Below, piece by piece: positions 27,190-37,232 of a DNA stretch of 64,000 bases; position 1 is the first letter of the stretch, and every line of letters starts with the position of its first letter. The position numbers were made by a program, and so were the translations under genes. Under the pieces are notes generated by a model. That model searched no databases, was not told the origin of the DNA, and worked only from the letters and a program-made list of their open reading frames with translations. Source of the DNA: JAVJSU01 sp040219275 (GTDB lineage Bacteria > Chloroflexota > Anaerolineae > Aggregatilineales > Phototrophicaceae); the NCBI GenBank assembly GCA_040219275.1, contig JAVJSU010000027.1:107785-171784 (forward strand), given 5' to 3'.

Positions 27190-28626
27190 TTATTTGCTAA
27201 AGTTCTTGATCTGCTCAACGAATTTACTCTGGTCAATTTCCGGATGGGAATCCAGGAGTGCTTTAAAACGCTTCATGTATTCGACGATTTGTGATTTCTC
27301 GTAGGCTTCAAAGCGCAATGTGATCGCGGGTTGTGTATTGCTCGCCCGCACCAAACCCCAGCCGTTTTCAAAGACGGCACGCGCCCCGTCAACGGTAATG
27401 ACTTCATAGTCTTTCTCAAGTTCGTGCTGAATTTCTTCAATGATGGCGAACTTGATGTTATCCGGCGCGGAGAGGATAATTTCCGGCGTGGCGACCAGCT
27501 TGGGAATTTCGTCAAAGAGTTCAGCAACGCTCTTTTTGCTACGGGACATAATTTCCAGCGTCTTGAGCGCAACCAGTGGCGCATCATCGAAGCCGAAATA
27601 ATTCTCACCGACGAACAGATGCCCGCTGACTTCCCCGCCAAGCAGTGAGCCAATTTCGTTCATCTTCTTTTTCATGAGACTATGACCGGATTTCCACATG
27701 ACCGGCTCGCCACCATACTTTTTGATTTCGTCCGGTAGTGCCTGTGATGCCTTCACGTCGAAGACAATCGGATTGCCCGGATGACGCGACAGTAAATCCC
27801 GTGCAAGCAACGCCAGCAACCGATCCGCCGCGATATGATGCCCGTGATTGTCGATAAATCCGCAACGGTCACTGTCACCATCAAACGCCAGTCCAAGATC
27901 AGCACCGACCTCGACCACTTTCGCTTCAAGGTCTTTGGTCATTTCGGGGTCTTCAGGGTTGGGCAGATGATTCGGATACGTGCCATCAGATTCGCAATAC
28001 AAGCAGGTCAAATCCACACCCAATTTTTCCAGCACCGCCGGAACATAGGTACCGGAAAGTCCGTTGCCGGAGTCCATCACGACCTTGAGTGGTTTTTCCA
28101 GCTTCACCATGCTGGCGATTTTTTCCATATGTTTGTTAATCATGTCGAAGTCTTCGGTGATTGTGCCCTCGCCACCCATAAACACGCTGTCTTGAATCAT
28201 CTGTAGCAAATCTTGAATTTGATCGCCGGAAAGCGCGAGGCGACCATATGCCATTTTGATGCCGTTATAGCGCGTATCAAGGTGACTACCCGTAATCATC
28301 ACGCCCGCGCCATGCTGACCATAACTTGCGGAGGCAAAATAGACGGTAGGGGTCAGCACTTCGCCGATGTCGGTCACATTTAAGCCGGTCGATGCCACAC
28401 CTTCGATCATCGCTTGTTTGATAGCCCCGGAAGACTGACGATTATCACAGCCGACAAACATCTGATCTGTGTGGAATTCTTTGGGCAAGTACGTGCCTAA
28501 CGCCATACCGACCAGACGGGCAAGATCGGGCGAAATCTGTGGGTTGTCTCCAGTAACGGTGCCGCGAATGTCATATTTACGAAACACTGAGGGGTCAATT
28601 TGAATATCTGGCATTTCATCTGTCAT
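27190..28626 (-). CDS. Phosphomannomutase/phosphoglucomutase
   Basis: 478 residues, alpha-D-phosphohexomutase family with four domains. The start is VFRKYDIRG; the Mg2+ loop is AFDGDSDRCGF (DxDxDR); the sugar-binding loop is GGEVSGHLF; and the phosphate-binding loop is RASNTQPAITLRFEA. It interconverts 1- and 6-phosphates of mannose or glucose for nucleotide sugar synthesis, consistent with the polysaccharide genes nearby. In the phosphoserine loop, GSHLD (Ser114) replaces the usual SHNP, an unusual substitution next to the catalytic serine. Confidence 0.92.
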   Translation of the reverse strand: MTDEMPDIQIDPSVFRKYDIRGTVTGDNPQISPDLARLVGMALGTYLPKEFHTDQMFVGCDNRQSSGAIKQAMIEGVASTGLNVTDIGEVLTPTVYFASASYGQHGAGVMITGSHLDTRYNGIKMAYGRLALSGDQIQDLLQMIQDSVFMGGEGTITEDFDMINKHMEKIASMVKLEKPLKVVMDSGNGLSGTYVPAVLEKLGVDLTCLYCESDGTYPNHLPNPEDPEMTKDLEAKVVEVGADLGLAFDGDSDRCGFIDNHGHHIAADRLLALLARDLLSRHPGNPIVFDVKASQALPDEIKKYGGEPVMWKSGHSLMKKKMNEIGSLLGGEVSGHLFVGENYFGFDDAPLVALKTLEIMSRSKKSVAELFDEIPKLVATPEIILSAPDNIKFAIIEEIQHELEKDYEVITVDGARAVFENGWGLVRASNTQPAITLRFEAYEKSQIVEYMKRFKALLDSHPEIDQSKFVEQIKNFSK

Positions 28627-28777
28627 AGATAGCTTCCTTTGCGCGAGATCAAAAATTTCTTCTTGAGGTTGATTATAACAAAGATTCTTTAAATGCTATT
28701 TTAACGCCTCTGTACGCAAAAGCCACCTCACTAGCGAGTAATGCGAACAGCAGGGTCAACGGTGAAAGCAGAACGGT

Positions 28778-29371
28778 TTACAGACTATCGTGCGAGTCTT
28801 CGTCCTGAAGCGCAATAGTAGTTAAATTTTGTGAATAGAGGACAAAATGCGGGGCGGCATCACGGAACAGACGGCGACACGCATCAAGCAGAGTGTTACC
28901 ACGTACCGTCAAATCTGGCGTATCATCGGGTGTGCTGAGCACCATTTCCACGCGTGATTGAGGCTCCTCTATGGGCTGATACATAATAACCAGCTTCCAA
29001 CCCGTCTGATACACATCGCGGGTCGTCCAGATTAAGCGATGCAGGCTGTCCTGTGTCGGTAAGTCCAGCCAATCATGCTCGTCATAATTTGCAGGCGAGC
29101 GTTTAAAATCTTCCGGCGAAAGGAAAATCCGGTGGCGCTCATCCACATGTTTCCAGAGAGTCATTAACGCCAGTGAAAGCGAACTCGCCGCCTCGACATA
29201 TTCGCGCACTTCGCCCCATTCAACACCCGCACTCCACATCAAGCTCCCGTCATCAAACGGGGTCGCTTTGAGATAGAGCACCGCGTCAGGGCTGTGATGT
29301 TTACAGATATAACCGATTGTCCCTTGCCATGCCATCCAACCAGTAAAAGCACGTAAGCTGTCTTTTGCCAT
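28778..29371 (-). CDS. Conserved hypothetical protein
   Basis: 197 residues from ATG 29371 (AGGT upstream), or 202 from a GTG at 29386. I do not recognise the family. It is soluble, with no signal peptide, and rich in Trp and His in the N-terminal half (WMAWQGTIGYICKHHSPDA, WSAGVEWGEVREYVEAA). The C-terminal half contains VRGNTLLDACRRLFRDAAPHF. It lies 12-27 bases after the alpha/beta hydrolase gene, which itself follows the Clp ATPase by 11 bases, so the three appear to share an operon. Confidence 0.7.
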   Translation of the reverse strand: MAKDSLRAFTGWMAWQGTIGYICKHHSPDAVLYLKATPFDDGSLMWSAGVEWGEVREYVEAASSLSLALMTLWKHVDERHRIFLSPEDFKRSPANYDEHDWLDLPTQDSLHRLIWTTRDVYQTGWKLVIMYQPIEEPQSRVEMVLSTPDDTPDLTVRGNTLLDACRRLFRDAAPHFVLYSQNLTTIALQDEDSHDSL

Positions 29372-29398
29372 AGTTACCTGAGACACTTTTCCCGTAAA

Positions 29399-30580
29399 TT
29401 ACGGACTATGCTTGCTATATAACGCCCATGCGAGGAAGCGATCCAGATGATATTGCGTCATCTGTGCGCCTAACCCTGCCATCGACACATCAAAGGCGTG
29501 TCTGCCCCAGGGAACGCGCAACGCCACCACCGGCACACCATAGCCACGCAACTTGTTATACAACAGTTCAGTGTGTACCGGAGACACTAGACCATCCGCA
29601 TAGCCATGTAATAATAATGTAGGCGGGGAATCGACGCTGGCAAATTCAAACGGGCTGGCATCCGCATATATTTTAGGTCTGTTATAACTGGTATCGCCCA
29701 ATAATGCCAGCACCCGATAATCCGGTTCGCGTCCCATCAAGAAGAGATACGTCGGCGCATAGTAGCCGATGACCGCCTGCACGGTTGTATCCGCATAATC
29801 ATCCGTCGCCCGATATGCCGCACTCAGTACCATCTGAGCACCTGCGGAACGCCCTAACAAGGCGATACGGGCGGGATCGCCGTTGAAATCATCAGCGTTC
29901 GCCTTCACCCAGCGGATCGCGCTACGAACATCATCCAATTGGGCATCCCACCGTACATGATCCGGTTCCAGTGTGAAGCGATATTGAGCATCAATCACCA
30001 CATAGCCCTGCGCGGCTAGATAACGATGATGTCCGGCGAAATATTTGCCTTTGTCGCCATTGTGCCAGCCCCCACCATGAAACGACAGAATGATAGGGTA
30101 ACGTTCGCCCACAGGAGGCAGTGAATTCGGACGATAAATATCCACTTTGAGCGTGCGTGAATCGCGTTCAACATAAGGCACATCATGCGTCACAGTCACA
30201 TTATTTTCACGATAGCCCGCACCAAAAGTCGCCGGAAGTGACCATTGCTGTGGTGTGAGGCGCATCCGTAGCGCAGGCGGTATCTGAGTCTCGTAATCGT
30301 CACCCAATCCCTCGCACATCATTTTTTGCATATCACGCCGTGCCAGAGGGACTCCGGTTAACGGCACTGTTGCCAATGCCGCGCCTGCCAGCCCGAACAA
30401 TTTGCCCGATCCTGATTTTGCCCAGCCGCCACTAAACAATCCTAAGAGGACAACCGACCACGAAAATTCATTCAAGAAGAGTTGCAACGTCCATACGCTA
30501 CGATTGACGCGCTTAAGGACGATCAGCAAGCCGAAAATCGCGGCGCCAAAACCGAACACATTCCCCAAAAATCGTCGCAT
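29399..30580 (-). CDS. Membrane-anchored alpha/beta hydrolase (esterase/lipase, BD-FAE-like)
   Basis: 393 residues. The first about 90 residues contain two hydrophobic helices (VFGFGAAIFGLLIVL and LFGLAGAALATVPL), then the catalytic domain: oxyanion loop FHGGGWHNGDKG, nucleophile motif GRSAGAQ, an acidic residue in LLHGYADGLVSP, and His in WGRHAFD. This is the hormone-sensitive-lipase-like/carboxylesterase pattern. The active site may face outside the cytoplasm. It follows the Clp ATPase by 11 bases, an uncommon pairing. Confidence 0.85.
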   Translation of the reverse strand: MRRFLGNVFGFGAAIFGLLIVLKRVNRSVWTLQLFLNEFSWSVVLLGLFSGGWAKSGSGKLFGLAGAALATVPLTGVPLARRDMQKMMCEGLGDDYETQIPPALRMRLTPQQWSLPATFGAGYRENNVTVTHDVPYVERDSRTLKVDIYRPNSLPPVGERYPIILSFHGGGWHNGDKGKYFAGHHRYLAAQGYVVIDAQYRFTLEPDHVRWDAQLDDVRSAIRWVKANADDFNGDPARIALLGRSAGAQMVLSAAYRATDDYADTTVQAVIGYYAPTYLFLMGREPDYRVLALLGDTSYNRPKIYADASPFEFASVDSPPTLLLHGYADGLVSPVHTELLYNKLRGYGVPVVALRVPWGRHAFDVSMAGLGAQMTQYHLDRFLAWALYSKHSP

Positions 30581-30591
30581 AGAGTCCGCCG

Positions 30592-32841
30592 CTATTTCTT
30601 AATTTTGACTTCTTTGCCATCTACGGTTGCAGTGAACTTGAGGCGGGCGTTTTTGCCACCCACTGCATCAATCACAATTTGCGTGCCGGGCGCAGGATTT
30701 TCTTGCAATAAGAAATCCGCCAATGGTTCACGCACACTTCTACGGATGATCCGGCGGAGCGGACGCGCACCATATTCCGGCTCGTCGTTCTGGTCAAGCA
30801 TCCACTGAATCGCCTTCTCGGTGAATTCAAGCGGTAAGCCACGCTCTTCCGCCATCTTGTTTTCTTTCTTAAGCATCAAGCGTAGAATCATGCCGAGATT
30901 TTCGTTACTGAGGGCGTTGAACATAATCACTTCGTCAAGACGGTTGATAAATTCTGGACGGAAGTACGAGCGCACATCCTCCATCACCTCTTCGCGTACT
31001 TCATCGCTAATTACCGGCACAGATAAATATTCAGAGCCGAGGTTACTGGTGAGGATAATCACCGTTTCACTGAACGTCACCGGATTACCGCGCCCGTCGG
31101 TTAACCTACCCTCTTCAATGACCTGCAACAAAATATCGAGGATGCGCGGATGGGCTTTTTCCACCTCGTCGAACAGCACGATGATATAAGGCTGTTGCTT
31201 CACGCGCTCGGTGAGTTGACCGCCGGCTTCGCTATCCACATAGCCGCTGGGCGAGCCGAGCAGACGATTCAGACTGCTCTCGTCTTTGAATTCGCTCATA
31301 TCCAGCGCAAGCATGGCATCTTCACTGCCGAACATGAATTGCGCCAGCGTTTTCGCCAGTTCGGATTTACCCACACCCGTCGGACCAAGGAACAAGAATG
31401 CGCCAATCGGACGTTTGGGGTCTTTTAATCCGACACGCGCTGTTTTGATCGAACGGCTGACCGCCAATACTGCTTCATCCTGCCCGATGATGCTCTCTTG
31501 GAGATGCTCCACCATGCTGGCATAACGCAGACGCTCATCTTCGCCGAGCTTGCTCACCGGAATGCCGGTCATCTGGCTGGCGGTGAGCGTTACGTCTTCG
31601 CTATCAAGCACCGCGTCTTTCATCTCAGGACGATAGGCGAGATGACTCTGCTGGCTCATCGTCACCATCGCGGCGGAACGATGAAGCAATTGTTCCGCGC
31701 TGAGGGGCAATGGCACAGAAGACATATAACGCTTCGCCAATTTCGCGGTTAATTCCACCGCCGCGTCTTTGATCTCAATGTCATATTCGGATTCAAAACG
31801 TGCTTTGCTGATTTTCAGCATTTCAATGGTTTCCGCTTCGGAGGCTTCCGGCACACGGATCACCTGACTGTTCTCGACAATAGCATTAATCCCCGCCAGA
31901 CGTTGCGAATATTCGTGCTCGGTGGTGGTCGTAATCAACACCGGATCGCTATCGAGAAAGGCTTTCTGGATCATGGGCATGGATTTGCCGAATTCAGATT
32001 TGATCGGACCGCCGAAGAAACGGTGAATGTGCGGAATGAACAGGATGCCACCCGCCGCTTTGCTCAAGCCCGCACGGATGGCTTTCTGGTCGCTATCCAA
32101 CAGCGCGGTTTCGTCAATCTGCACCAGATTTTTTAGCCCGACAGGACCTCTGTTTTCCGCCATTAATAACGCAAGACTATAGGCGAGGGTGCGTTTGCCC
32201 ACGCCATCAGGACCGAGCAGAATCACATGGCGATTGATGGATTGCGACAAAATGTTGATGATCTCGCGGAGTAAATCTTCCCGATAGTACACGGGGCGCA
32301 AATCTCCGGCTTTGGCATTGGCGACAAAATCACGCGTTGTGCCATCTGGACGGCGACGGATCACGCTATTTTCCATCACGATGTCATTAATCGCTTTGGG
32401 CGTAATGCCGTGTTGGCGCAACAAGCCACTGGTACTCATCGAACTTTCGCTTAATACCGTCACCACATGATCAGTATTGATGCGAACTTCATTGTTGCTA
32501 CTGGCAACGGTCAGCGCGTCATCCAGCAAAATAATCGTCTGGCGCGACATCGACACTTGCCGATTACCTTTCGCCACGAAGCTCAAATTTCCGCTCTGGT
32601 CATTCCGGCTCTCAATCGCAAGATGCACCTGCCGATCTAGCCGTTCCAGATCAACCTTGCGCGTTGTCTTGAAGATCTCAAATAGGCGGGCGGCGGCGGT
32701 ATTGGGTCGCCGTAACAACGCCAGCAAAACCATCTCCGGCGTGATGACCTTCTTATTATACGAATCACGAAGCGCCACCGCGTCATTCATGATCTCGTCG
32801 GTGTCTTTTGCCAGTAAGTCGGGGTTTAGCGTACCACTCAT
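30592..32841 (-). CDS. Clp/Hsp100-like AAA+ ATPase with degenerate first ATPase domain
   Basis: 749 residues. Layout: Clp N-domain (about 10-150), AAA+ D1 (about 175-370), AAA+ D2 (about 440-660) and D2-small domain. In D1 the Walker A reads GPDGVGKRT, with Arg where Thr/Ser should follow Lys, and the Walker B reads ILFIPHIHRF, where IPH replaces IDE, so D1 probably cannot hydrolyse ATP. D2 is intact (GPTGVGKSEL, IIVLFDEVEKAH). There is no long coiled-coil M-domain between D1 and D2, and no visible ClpP-binding IGF-type loop after TSNLGSEY. It is therefore neither a standard ClpB nor ClpC. It may remodel or unfold an unknown client, with D1 kept for assembly. Confidence 0.9.
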   Translation of the reverse strand: MSGTLNPDLLAKDTDEIMNDAVALRDSYNKKVITPEMVLLALLRRPNTAAARLFEIFKTTRKVDLERLDRQVHLAIESRNDQSGNLSFVAKGNRQVSMSRQTIILLDDALTVASSNNEVRINTDHVVTVLSESSMSTSGLLRQHGITPKAINDIVMENSVIRRRPDGTTRDFVANAKAGDLRPVYYREDLLREIINILSQSINRHVILLGPDGVGKRTLAYSLALLMAENRGPVGLKNLVQIDETALLDSDQKAIRAGLSKAAGGILFIPHIHRFFGGPIKSEFGKSMPMIQKAFLDSDPVLITTTTEHEYSQRLAGINAIVENSQVIRVPEASEAETIEMLKISKARFESEYDIEIKDAAVELTAKLAKRYMSSVPLPLSAEQLLHRSAAMVTMSQQSHLAYRPEMKDAVLDSEDVTLTASQMTGIPVSKLGEDERLRYASMVEHLQESIIGQDEAVLAVSRSIKTARVGLKDPKRPIGAFLFLGPTGVGKSELAKTLAQFMFGSEDAMLALDMSEFKDESSLNRLLGSPSGYVDSEAGGQLTERVKQQPYIIVLFDEVEKAHPRILDILLQVIEEGRLTDGRGNPVTFSETVIILTSNLGSEYLSVPVISDEVREEVMEDVRSYFRPEFINRLDEVIMFNALSNENLGMILRLMLKKENKMAEERGLPLEFTEKAIQWMLDQNDEPEYGARPLRRIIRRSVREPLADFLLQENPAPGTQIVIDAVGGKNARLKFTATVDGKEVKIKK

Positions 32842-33094
32842 AGAATTTTTTCCCGGTTGTTATCCATTGCACTCTTTAAAATTAACCCGAAAACGTTTCC
32901 TGAACAAGATGTAGCATCCGGCAAGCCACATAACCCTACCCATATGGAGAGGCAGGCGCATCGAAAATCGCCGTAGATACGATGTGCGGAAACATAAATT
33001 GGGCTTTACAGGTGAATCAAAAACACGCAGTACGGTCTGCGGGCAGTATAGCATGGATACGAAATTCTAGCCGTCTAAGTTGCAAATTCTCTGC

Positions 33095-35458
33095 TTATTG
33101 ATTCGGTGGGCTGGATCGCGTCAGTTGGATATAACTCCGATACGCCGTGAGTGATTGTTCGTGTGCGCCAAGCCGATAATACAGGTCGCCGAGATGCAAT
33201 TGCACGGTGGGCGCGAAGGCTTGATATTGGGATGCGCGCAGATAGTCCTCGATAGCGAGTTGAAAATTACCCTGATCTTCAAGTCCTTGCGCCCGCTGAT
33301 AATAGGCATCATGAAGCATGGCAGACAGTTCGATTTCGGGCGATGTAACATTCAACTGCATCAAACGTCCAAGATCAACAATCGCAACGTCATAATTCTG
33401 CGCTAAATAGGCATTAATGCCACGATCAAAATGCAGGCGTACCAGCGAATCGTAAATGTCGGGGTCTTCTGGATTGAGCGAAAATCCGCGTTCATAATCG
33501 GCGATGGCGAGGTCTGTGCGTCCGTCTCGTGTAAATTTTCCGCCACGCACACGGTAAAGTTCGCTCAAGCGGGCGTTTACGTTCACCTGTGCATTGACCA
33601 GATATTCGTAATAATTAATGGCGTTGATCAGATCACCCTGCGCGTTGAACGTCTCTGCTAGGCGTTCCACCACGCCGTATACCCCACCCTCCACATCCGA
33701 GCCGTTAAAATCATGATCCAGCGCAAAAGTAAAATAGGTAATCGCGTTTGGATAATCCTCGATAGACACGAAATATTGTGCCAGCACATCATAGGGTTGC
33801 GGATCGTCGGGTTTGAGTTCTATCGCCCGTTGATACATCGCCACCGCACCCGCAGAATCACCGAGCAGGGCTTGCAGACGGGCGCTATCCTGATAGAGGG
33901 TTGCATCGTTCGGCGCAAGGCTGAGCGCGACTTCCAGATGAGCGCGTGCCAGCGCATATTCACCGTCTTCGGTATAAATGTTAGCAAGGTGTTGCCGTGC
34001 GGAAAGTAGATTGGGGTCTAGGCGCAACGCCTGCTCATAATAGCTGATTGCCTGTTGCGTTTCACCCATAACAGAAGTGACCTCGCCGAGATTGGCAAAA
34101 ATTTGAGCGTTGGCGGGTGCGAGTTGCCCCGCACGTAAAAACGCCGCCTGCGCTTGTTCGCTGTTGCCAGCCATAAAATACATCCTGCCGAGTGAAAATT
34201 GCAACGTGGCGTTGTTCGGCGCGATTTGCACACCCTGCTCCGCATATTGCAACCCGCGCGTGCGATCACCAAGCATCATATAGGCATAGCCAATCTGTAC
34301 ATAGGCATCCGCATCGGACGGGTCAACCTGCAAAACCGCGCCGTATAGCGAAATAACTTGCTCCTGCCAGCCCAATCGTACCGCCAATTGTGCGAGATTA
34401 CGCACCTGTTCAAGATCGGTGTTGAAGCGCGTGACCATCTGCGTGAACAGGGCATAAGCCGTTTCAGGATTTCCAGCGGATTGCGTGCTCAAGATCAATC
34501 CAAACTGAGCATCGAAATCGTCAGGATTAGCGGTTGTCAGACGTGTGTAATAGGTCACGGCGGCGGGATAATCTGACCGTGCATAGGCGGCGTTGGCGAG
34601 ATCACGCAGAACGACAGGCGACAACGAGGCATCGAGCAACGCGGCTTGCTCATAATCGGTGGCAGACGCGGCGACATCATTAAGCGATTCATGGGTGCGG
34701 GCACGCATGTAATAGTAAACGGCTTCGTTATCTTCAAGCGCGATGGCACGGCTAAAATAGGTCAGCGCATCGTTGAATAGACCAGAATCGAACGCCATCT
34801 GACCGAGCGCATAAAATTGTGCGGCGAAAGTGGACGGCTGATCTGTCAACGCAACCGCCTGTTCATAATCGGCAGAGGCATTCGTCAAATCACCGAGGGC
34901 GGCATATACCAGACCACGTTCTGTATACATGGGCTGTGATGGGGCGAGTTCCAGCGCACGGGTCAAATAACCGAGCGCTAGTCTGGAATCCTGCGTGTGA
35001 TGGGCGAGGTTGACATACTCGGCGGCGACAGCACGCGTCAGTGTTGGATCGAGACCGAGTGCCCGTTCAAAATCGGTGGCGGCGTTCGTCAGGGCGGATG
35101 ATCCCACAGAGGCAATCCCGCGCAATAAATAGGTGCGGGCATGGGTGGTATCCAGCGCAATCGCCTGCGAATAAATGCTCACGGCACGGTCATAACGCCC
35201 GACGTGGGCATACAATTCGCCTAATGCGCGATATAAGGCGGGGCTATCCGGTTCGGCGCGGATTTGTTCCAGCAAACTGGCTTCCGCACGGACAAACTCG
35301 GTTGAGGACATCGGTTCTTCGACGACGATGCTAGCTTGTGCATGATCTGTGCTGGCGTTTTCGCTGATGACCCTACCCGCATAGAGCATCGCAAAGACGA
35401 CGACCATGCCCATGAAAAATACCATGATTTGGGGTTTAGAACTTTGCCTCCTGTCCAT
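33095..35458 (-). CDS. Membrane-anchored TPR-repeat protein
   Basis: 787 residues from ATG 35458, nine bases after GGTGGAG; a GTG 18 bases upstream overlaps that site. A single N-terminal membrane helix (IMVFFMGMVVVFAMLYAGRVI) precedes about 18-20 tandem TPR units (for example YRALGELYAHVGRYDRAVSIYSQAIALD and AFLRAGQLAPANAQIFANLGEV), ending in a last repeat and short tail. Such proteins are scaffolds for protein complexes; partners are unknown. The 253-base gap to the Clp gene holds no convincing ORF or strong promoter. It follows the GH3 gene on the same strand. Confidence 0.88.
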   Translation of the reverse strand: MDRRQSSKPQIMVFFMGMVVVFAMLYAGRVISENASTDHAQASIVVEEPMSSTEFVRAEASLLEQIRAEPDSPALYRALGELYAHVGRYDRAVSIYSQAIALDTTHARTYLLRGIASVGSSALTNAATDFERALGLDPTLTRAVAAEYVNLAHHTQDSRLALGYLTRALELAPSQPMYTERGLVYAALGDLTNASADYEQAVALTDQPSTFAAQFYALGQMAFDSGLFNDALTYFSRAIALEDNEAVYYYMRARTHESLNDVAASATDYEQAALLDASLSPVVLRDLANAAYARSDYPAAVTYYTRLTTANPDDFDAQFGLILSTQSAGNPETAYALFTQMVTRFNTDLEQVRNLAQLAVRLGWQEQVISLYGAVLQVDPSDADAYVQIGYAYMMLGDRTRGLQYAEQGVQIAPNNATLQFSLGRMYFMAGNSEQAQAAFLRAGQLAPANAQIFANLGEVTSVMGETQQAISYYEQALRLDPNLLSARQHLANIYTEDGEYALARAHLEVALSLAPNDATLYQDSARLQALLGDSAGAVAMYQRAIELKPDDPQPYDVLAQYFVSIEDYPNAITYFTFALDHDFNGSDVEGGVYGVVERLAETFNAQGDLINAINYYEYLVNAQVNVNARLSELYRVRGGKFTRDGRTDLAIADYERGFSLNPEDPDIYDSLVRLHFDRGINAYLAQNYDVAIVDLGRLMQLNVTSPEIELSAMLHDAYYQRAQGLEDQGNFQLAIEDYLRASQYQAFAPTVQLHLGDLYYRLGAHEQSLTAYRSYIQLTRSSPPNQ

Positions 35459-35566
35459 GCCGATACGCTCCACCAACCTAAAATTAACTTAGGCTGATAG
35501 TACCGCCTCATATATAGACTTGCACTACGGCGTAGGACGGCAGTAGGCGAAGCGTTTAGATCGTCG

Positions 35567-37231
35567 TCAAGGCGTAGGGTTGGCGTAGAGGAAGGCGCTC
35601 AGATCAACCGCAGATTCACCCATTGCAGGGCGCTCACCGAGCAAAATTTCACAGGCGATTTGCGATGCGGGTGCGATGGGGCTGTAGGTCATCATGTAGC
35701 CTGCAACATCAGGAAAGCGCAACCAATCGTAAATGGATTGCAACGCCACGACGATGGTGCGATCTGGTGGGAGCGCATTAACGAGCGAGGATTGCGCATC
35801 GTCATAATAGGCATCTCTGGTGAAAACAACGATAGTATCGACCTGTGTACTCAACGTCACGACGGCGTTGATTTCATCCTGCACCGGATGATCGGTGATT
35901 GCCAGCAAACGCACATTTTCCGCAGTGCAAAATTGCCCGACACGGATTTCATTGCCGGGAAAAACAATGCCTACGGTGCGCGTCGGGTCAAGCGGCACGA
36001 GTGGATTTTCGTCATCCTGCAAAACGGTGATTCCCTGCGCGAATAATGTTTCGATCAGAGGCGCGTTTTCCGGTGGATTGAGGTCGATTTGTGTCGTATC
36101 GAGCGGAGACCAGTCCAGCACGCCGAAACGGGCTTTTGCCTCTAATATACGTCGGACAGAGGCATCAATCCGTGATTCGGCAAGCTCGCCATTGCGTACC
36201 GCGTCCACCACAGCTTGCATGGAGCGGGCTTGCATCTGTTCACCCACGTTCGCACCAATAGCGATCAGGTCATTGCCTGCATAGATCGCCGCGAGCGAGG
36301 CTTCTTCAGGAGAAAGCACCGTATCAATCGCATCCATATCAAGCGCGTCGGTCATGATGATGCCTTCATAGCCCAGTTCTTCGCGTAACAAGCCGGTGAC
36401 GATACTTTGTGATAACGAGGCGGGTGTATTCGGTTGGGGTTCGAGTTGCGTATACCAGATGTGCGAGACCATCACCGCGCCGACATCAGCATTTATGGCG
36501 GCGATAAATGGGGGTAATTCTATTGCGTCCAACCGCGCCCGATCATTGCTGACTATAGGAAGTTGCGTATGCGAATCTTCGCCAGTATCGCCATGCCCCG
36601 GAAAATGCTTGACCGTCGCCATCACACCCGCAGATTGCATCCCCTGCACCACCTCTGCTAACGCCATTGAAACCAGTTCGGGATTCGTCCCCGGTGAGCG
36701 TCGCCCGATGATCGGATTGTTGATGTTCGTATTCAGGTCTGCTACCGGCGCAAGGTTCATATTCACGCCAACAGCGCGCAGTTCATGCGCCATCGCCGTG
36801 CCAACATCAAATGCTAATTCAGAGTTAGCGGTTGCCGTGAGCAACATCGGCACAGGAAAGATCGTGAATCCCTCGCGTAAGTGGGCGATGATTCCGCCTT
36901 CTTGATCGACAGCCACGAATAAGGGTACTCCACCCGCGTTAATCATGGTTTCTTGATAGCTGTTGGTCAGCCCGGCGATGCGTTCCGGCGTGGTGATGTT
37001 GCTCCCGAAAAGCACCACCGCGCCCGGTTGCCACGTTTCCAGGAGATCGCGTCCGGCAAAGGTCAGGCTGTCGCCGTAGAGGTTGACCATGAACATTTGC
37101 CCGACCTTTTGCTCCAATGTCATGGAAGCCAGCAAAGAGTCGATACGATTTTCGGACTGTGCGGAGATATTGAGGCTGAGTGAAATCCAGACGAGGCAAA
37201 AACTTATAAAAGTGTGTAAAAATCGATGCAC
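35567..37231 (-). CDS. Secreted glycoside hydrolase family 3 (NagZ-like beta-N-acetylhexosaminidase)
   Basis: 554 residues from GTG 37231. The frame is open further upstream, but that would overlap the preceding gene, and the GTG start gives a clean signal peptide (FISFCLVWISLSLNISAQS) one base after the previous stop. The GH3 motif is KHFPGHGDTGEDSHTQLP, whose His-Asp dyad is typical of NagZ-type enzymes, and IIMTDALDMDAI holds the nucleophile aspartate. The last about 180 residues form an extra C-terminal domain. It cleaves beta-N-acetylglucosamine, probably from peptidoglycan or chitin fragments outside the cytoplasm. Confidence 0.9.
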   Translation of the reverse strand: MHRFLHTFISFCLVWISLSLNISAQSENRIDSLLASMTLEQKVGQMFMVNLYGDSLTFAGRDLLETWQPGAVVLFGSNITTPERIAGLTNSYQETMINAGGVPLFVAVDQEGGIIAHLREGFTIFPVPMLLTATANSELAFDVGTAMAHELRAVGVNMNLAPVADLNTNINNPIIGRRSPGTNPELVSMALAEVVQGMQSAGVMATVKHFPGHGDTGEDSHTQLPIVSNDRARLDAIELPPFIAAINADVGAVMVSHIWYTQLEPQPNTPASLSQSIVTGLLREELGYEGIIMTDALDMDAIDTVLSPEEASLAAIYAGNDLIAIGANVGEQMQARSMQAVVDAVRNGELAESRIDASVRRILEAKARFGVLDWSPLDTTQIDLNPPENAPLIETLFAQGITVLQDDENPLVPLDPTRTVGIVFPGNEIRVGQFCTAENVRLLAITDHPVQDEINAVVTLSTQVDTIVVFTRDAYYDDAQSSLVNALPPDRTIVVALQSIYDWLRFPDVAGYMMTYSPIAPASQIACEILLGERPAMGESAVDLSAFLYANPTP

Positions 37232-37232
37232 G

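Noticed and set aside
32860..33054. 64-codon ORF in the gap before the Clp gene
   Set aside because: No ribosome site, no coherent domain or membrane pattern, atypical composition.
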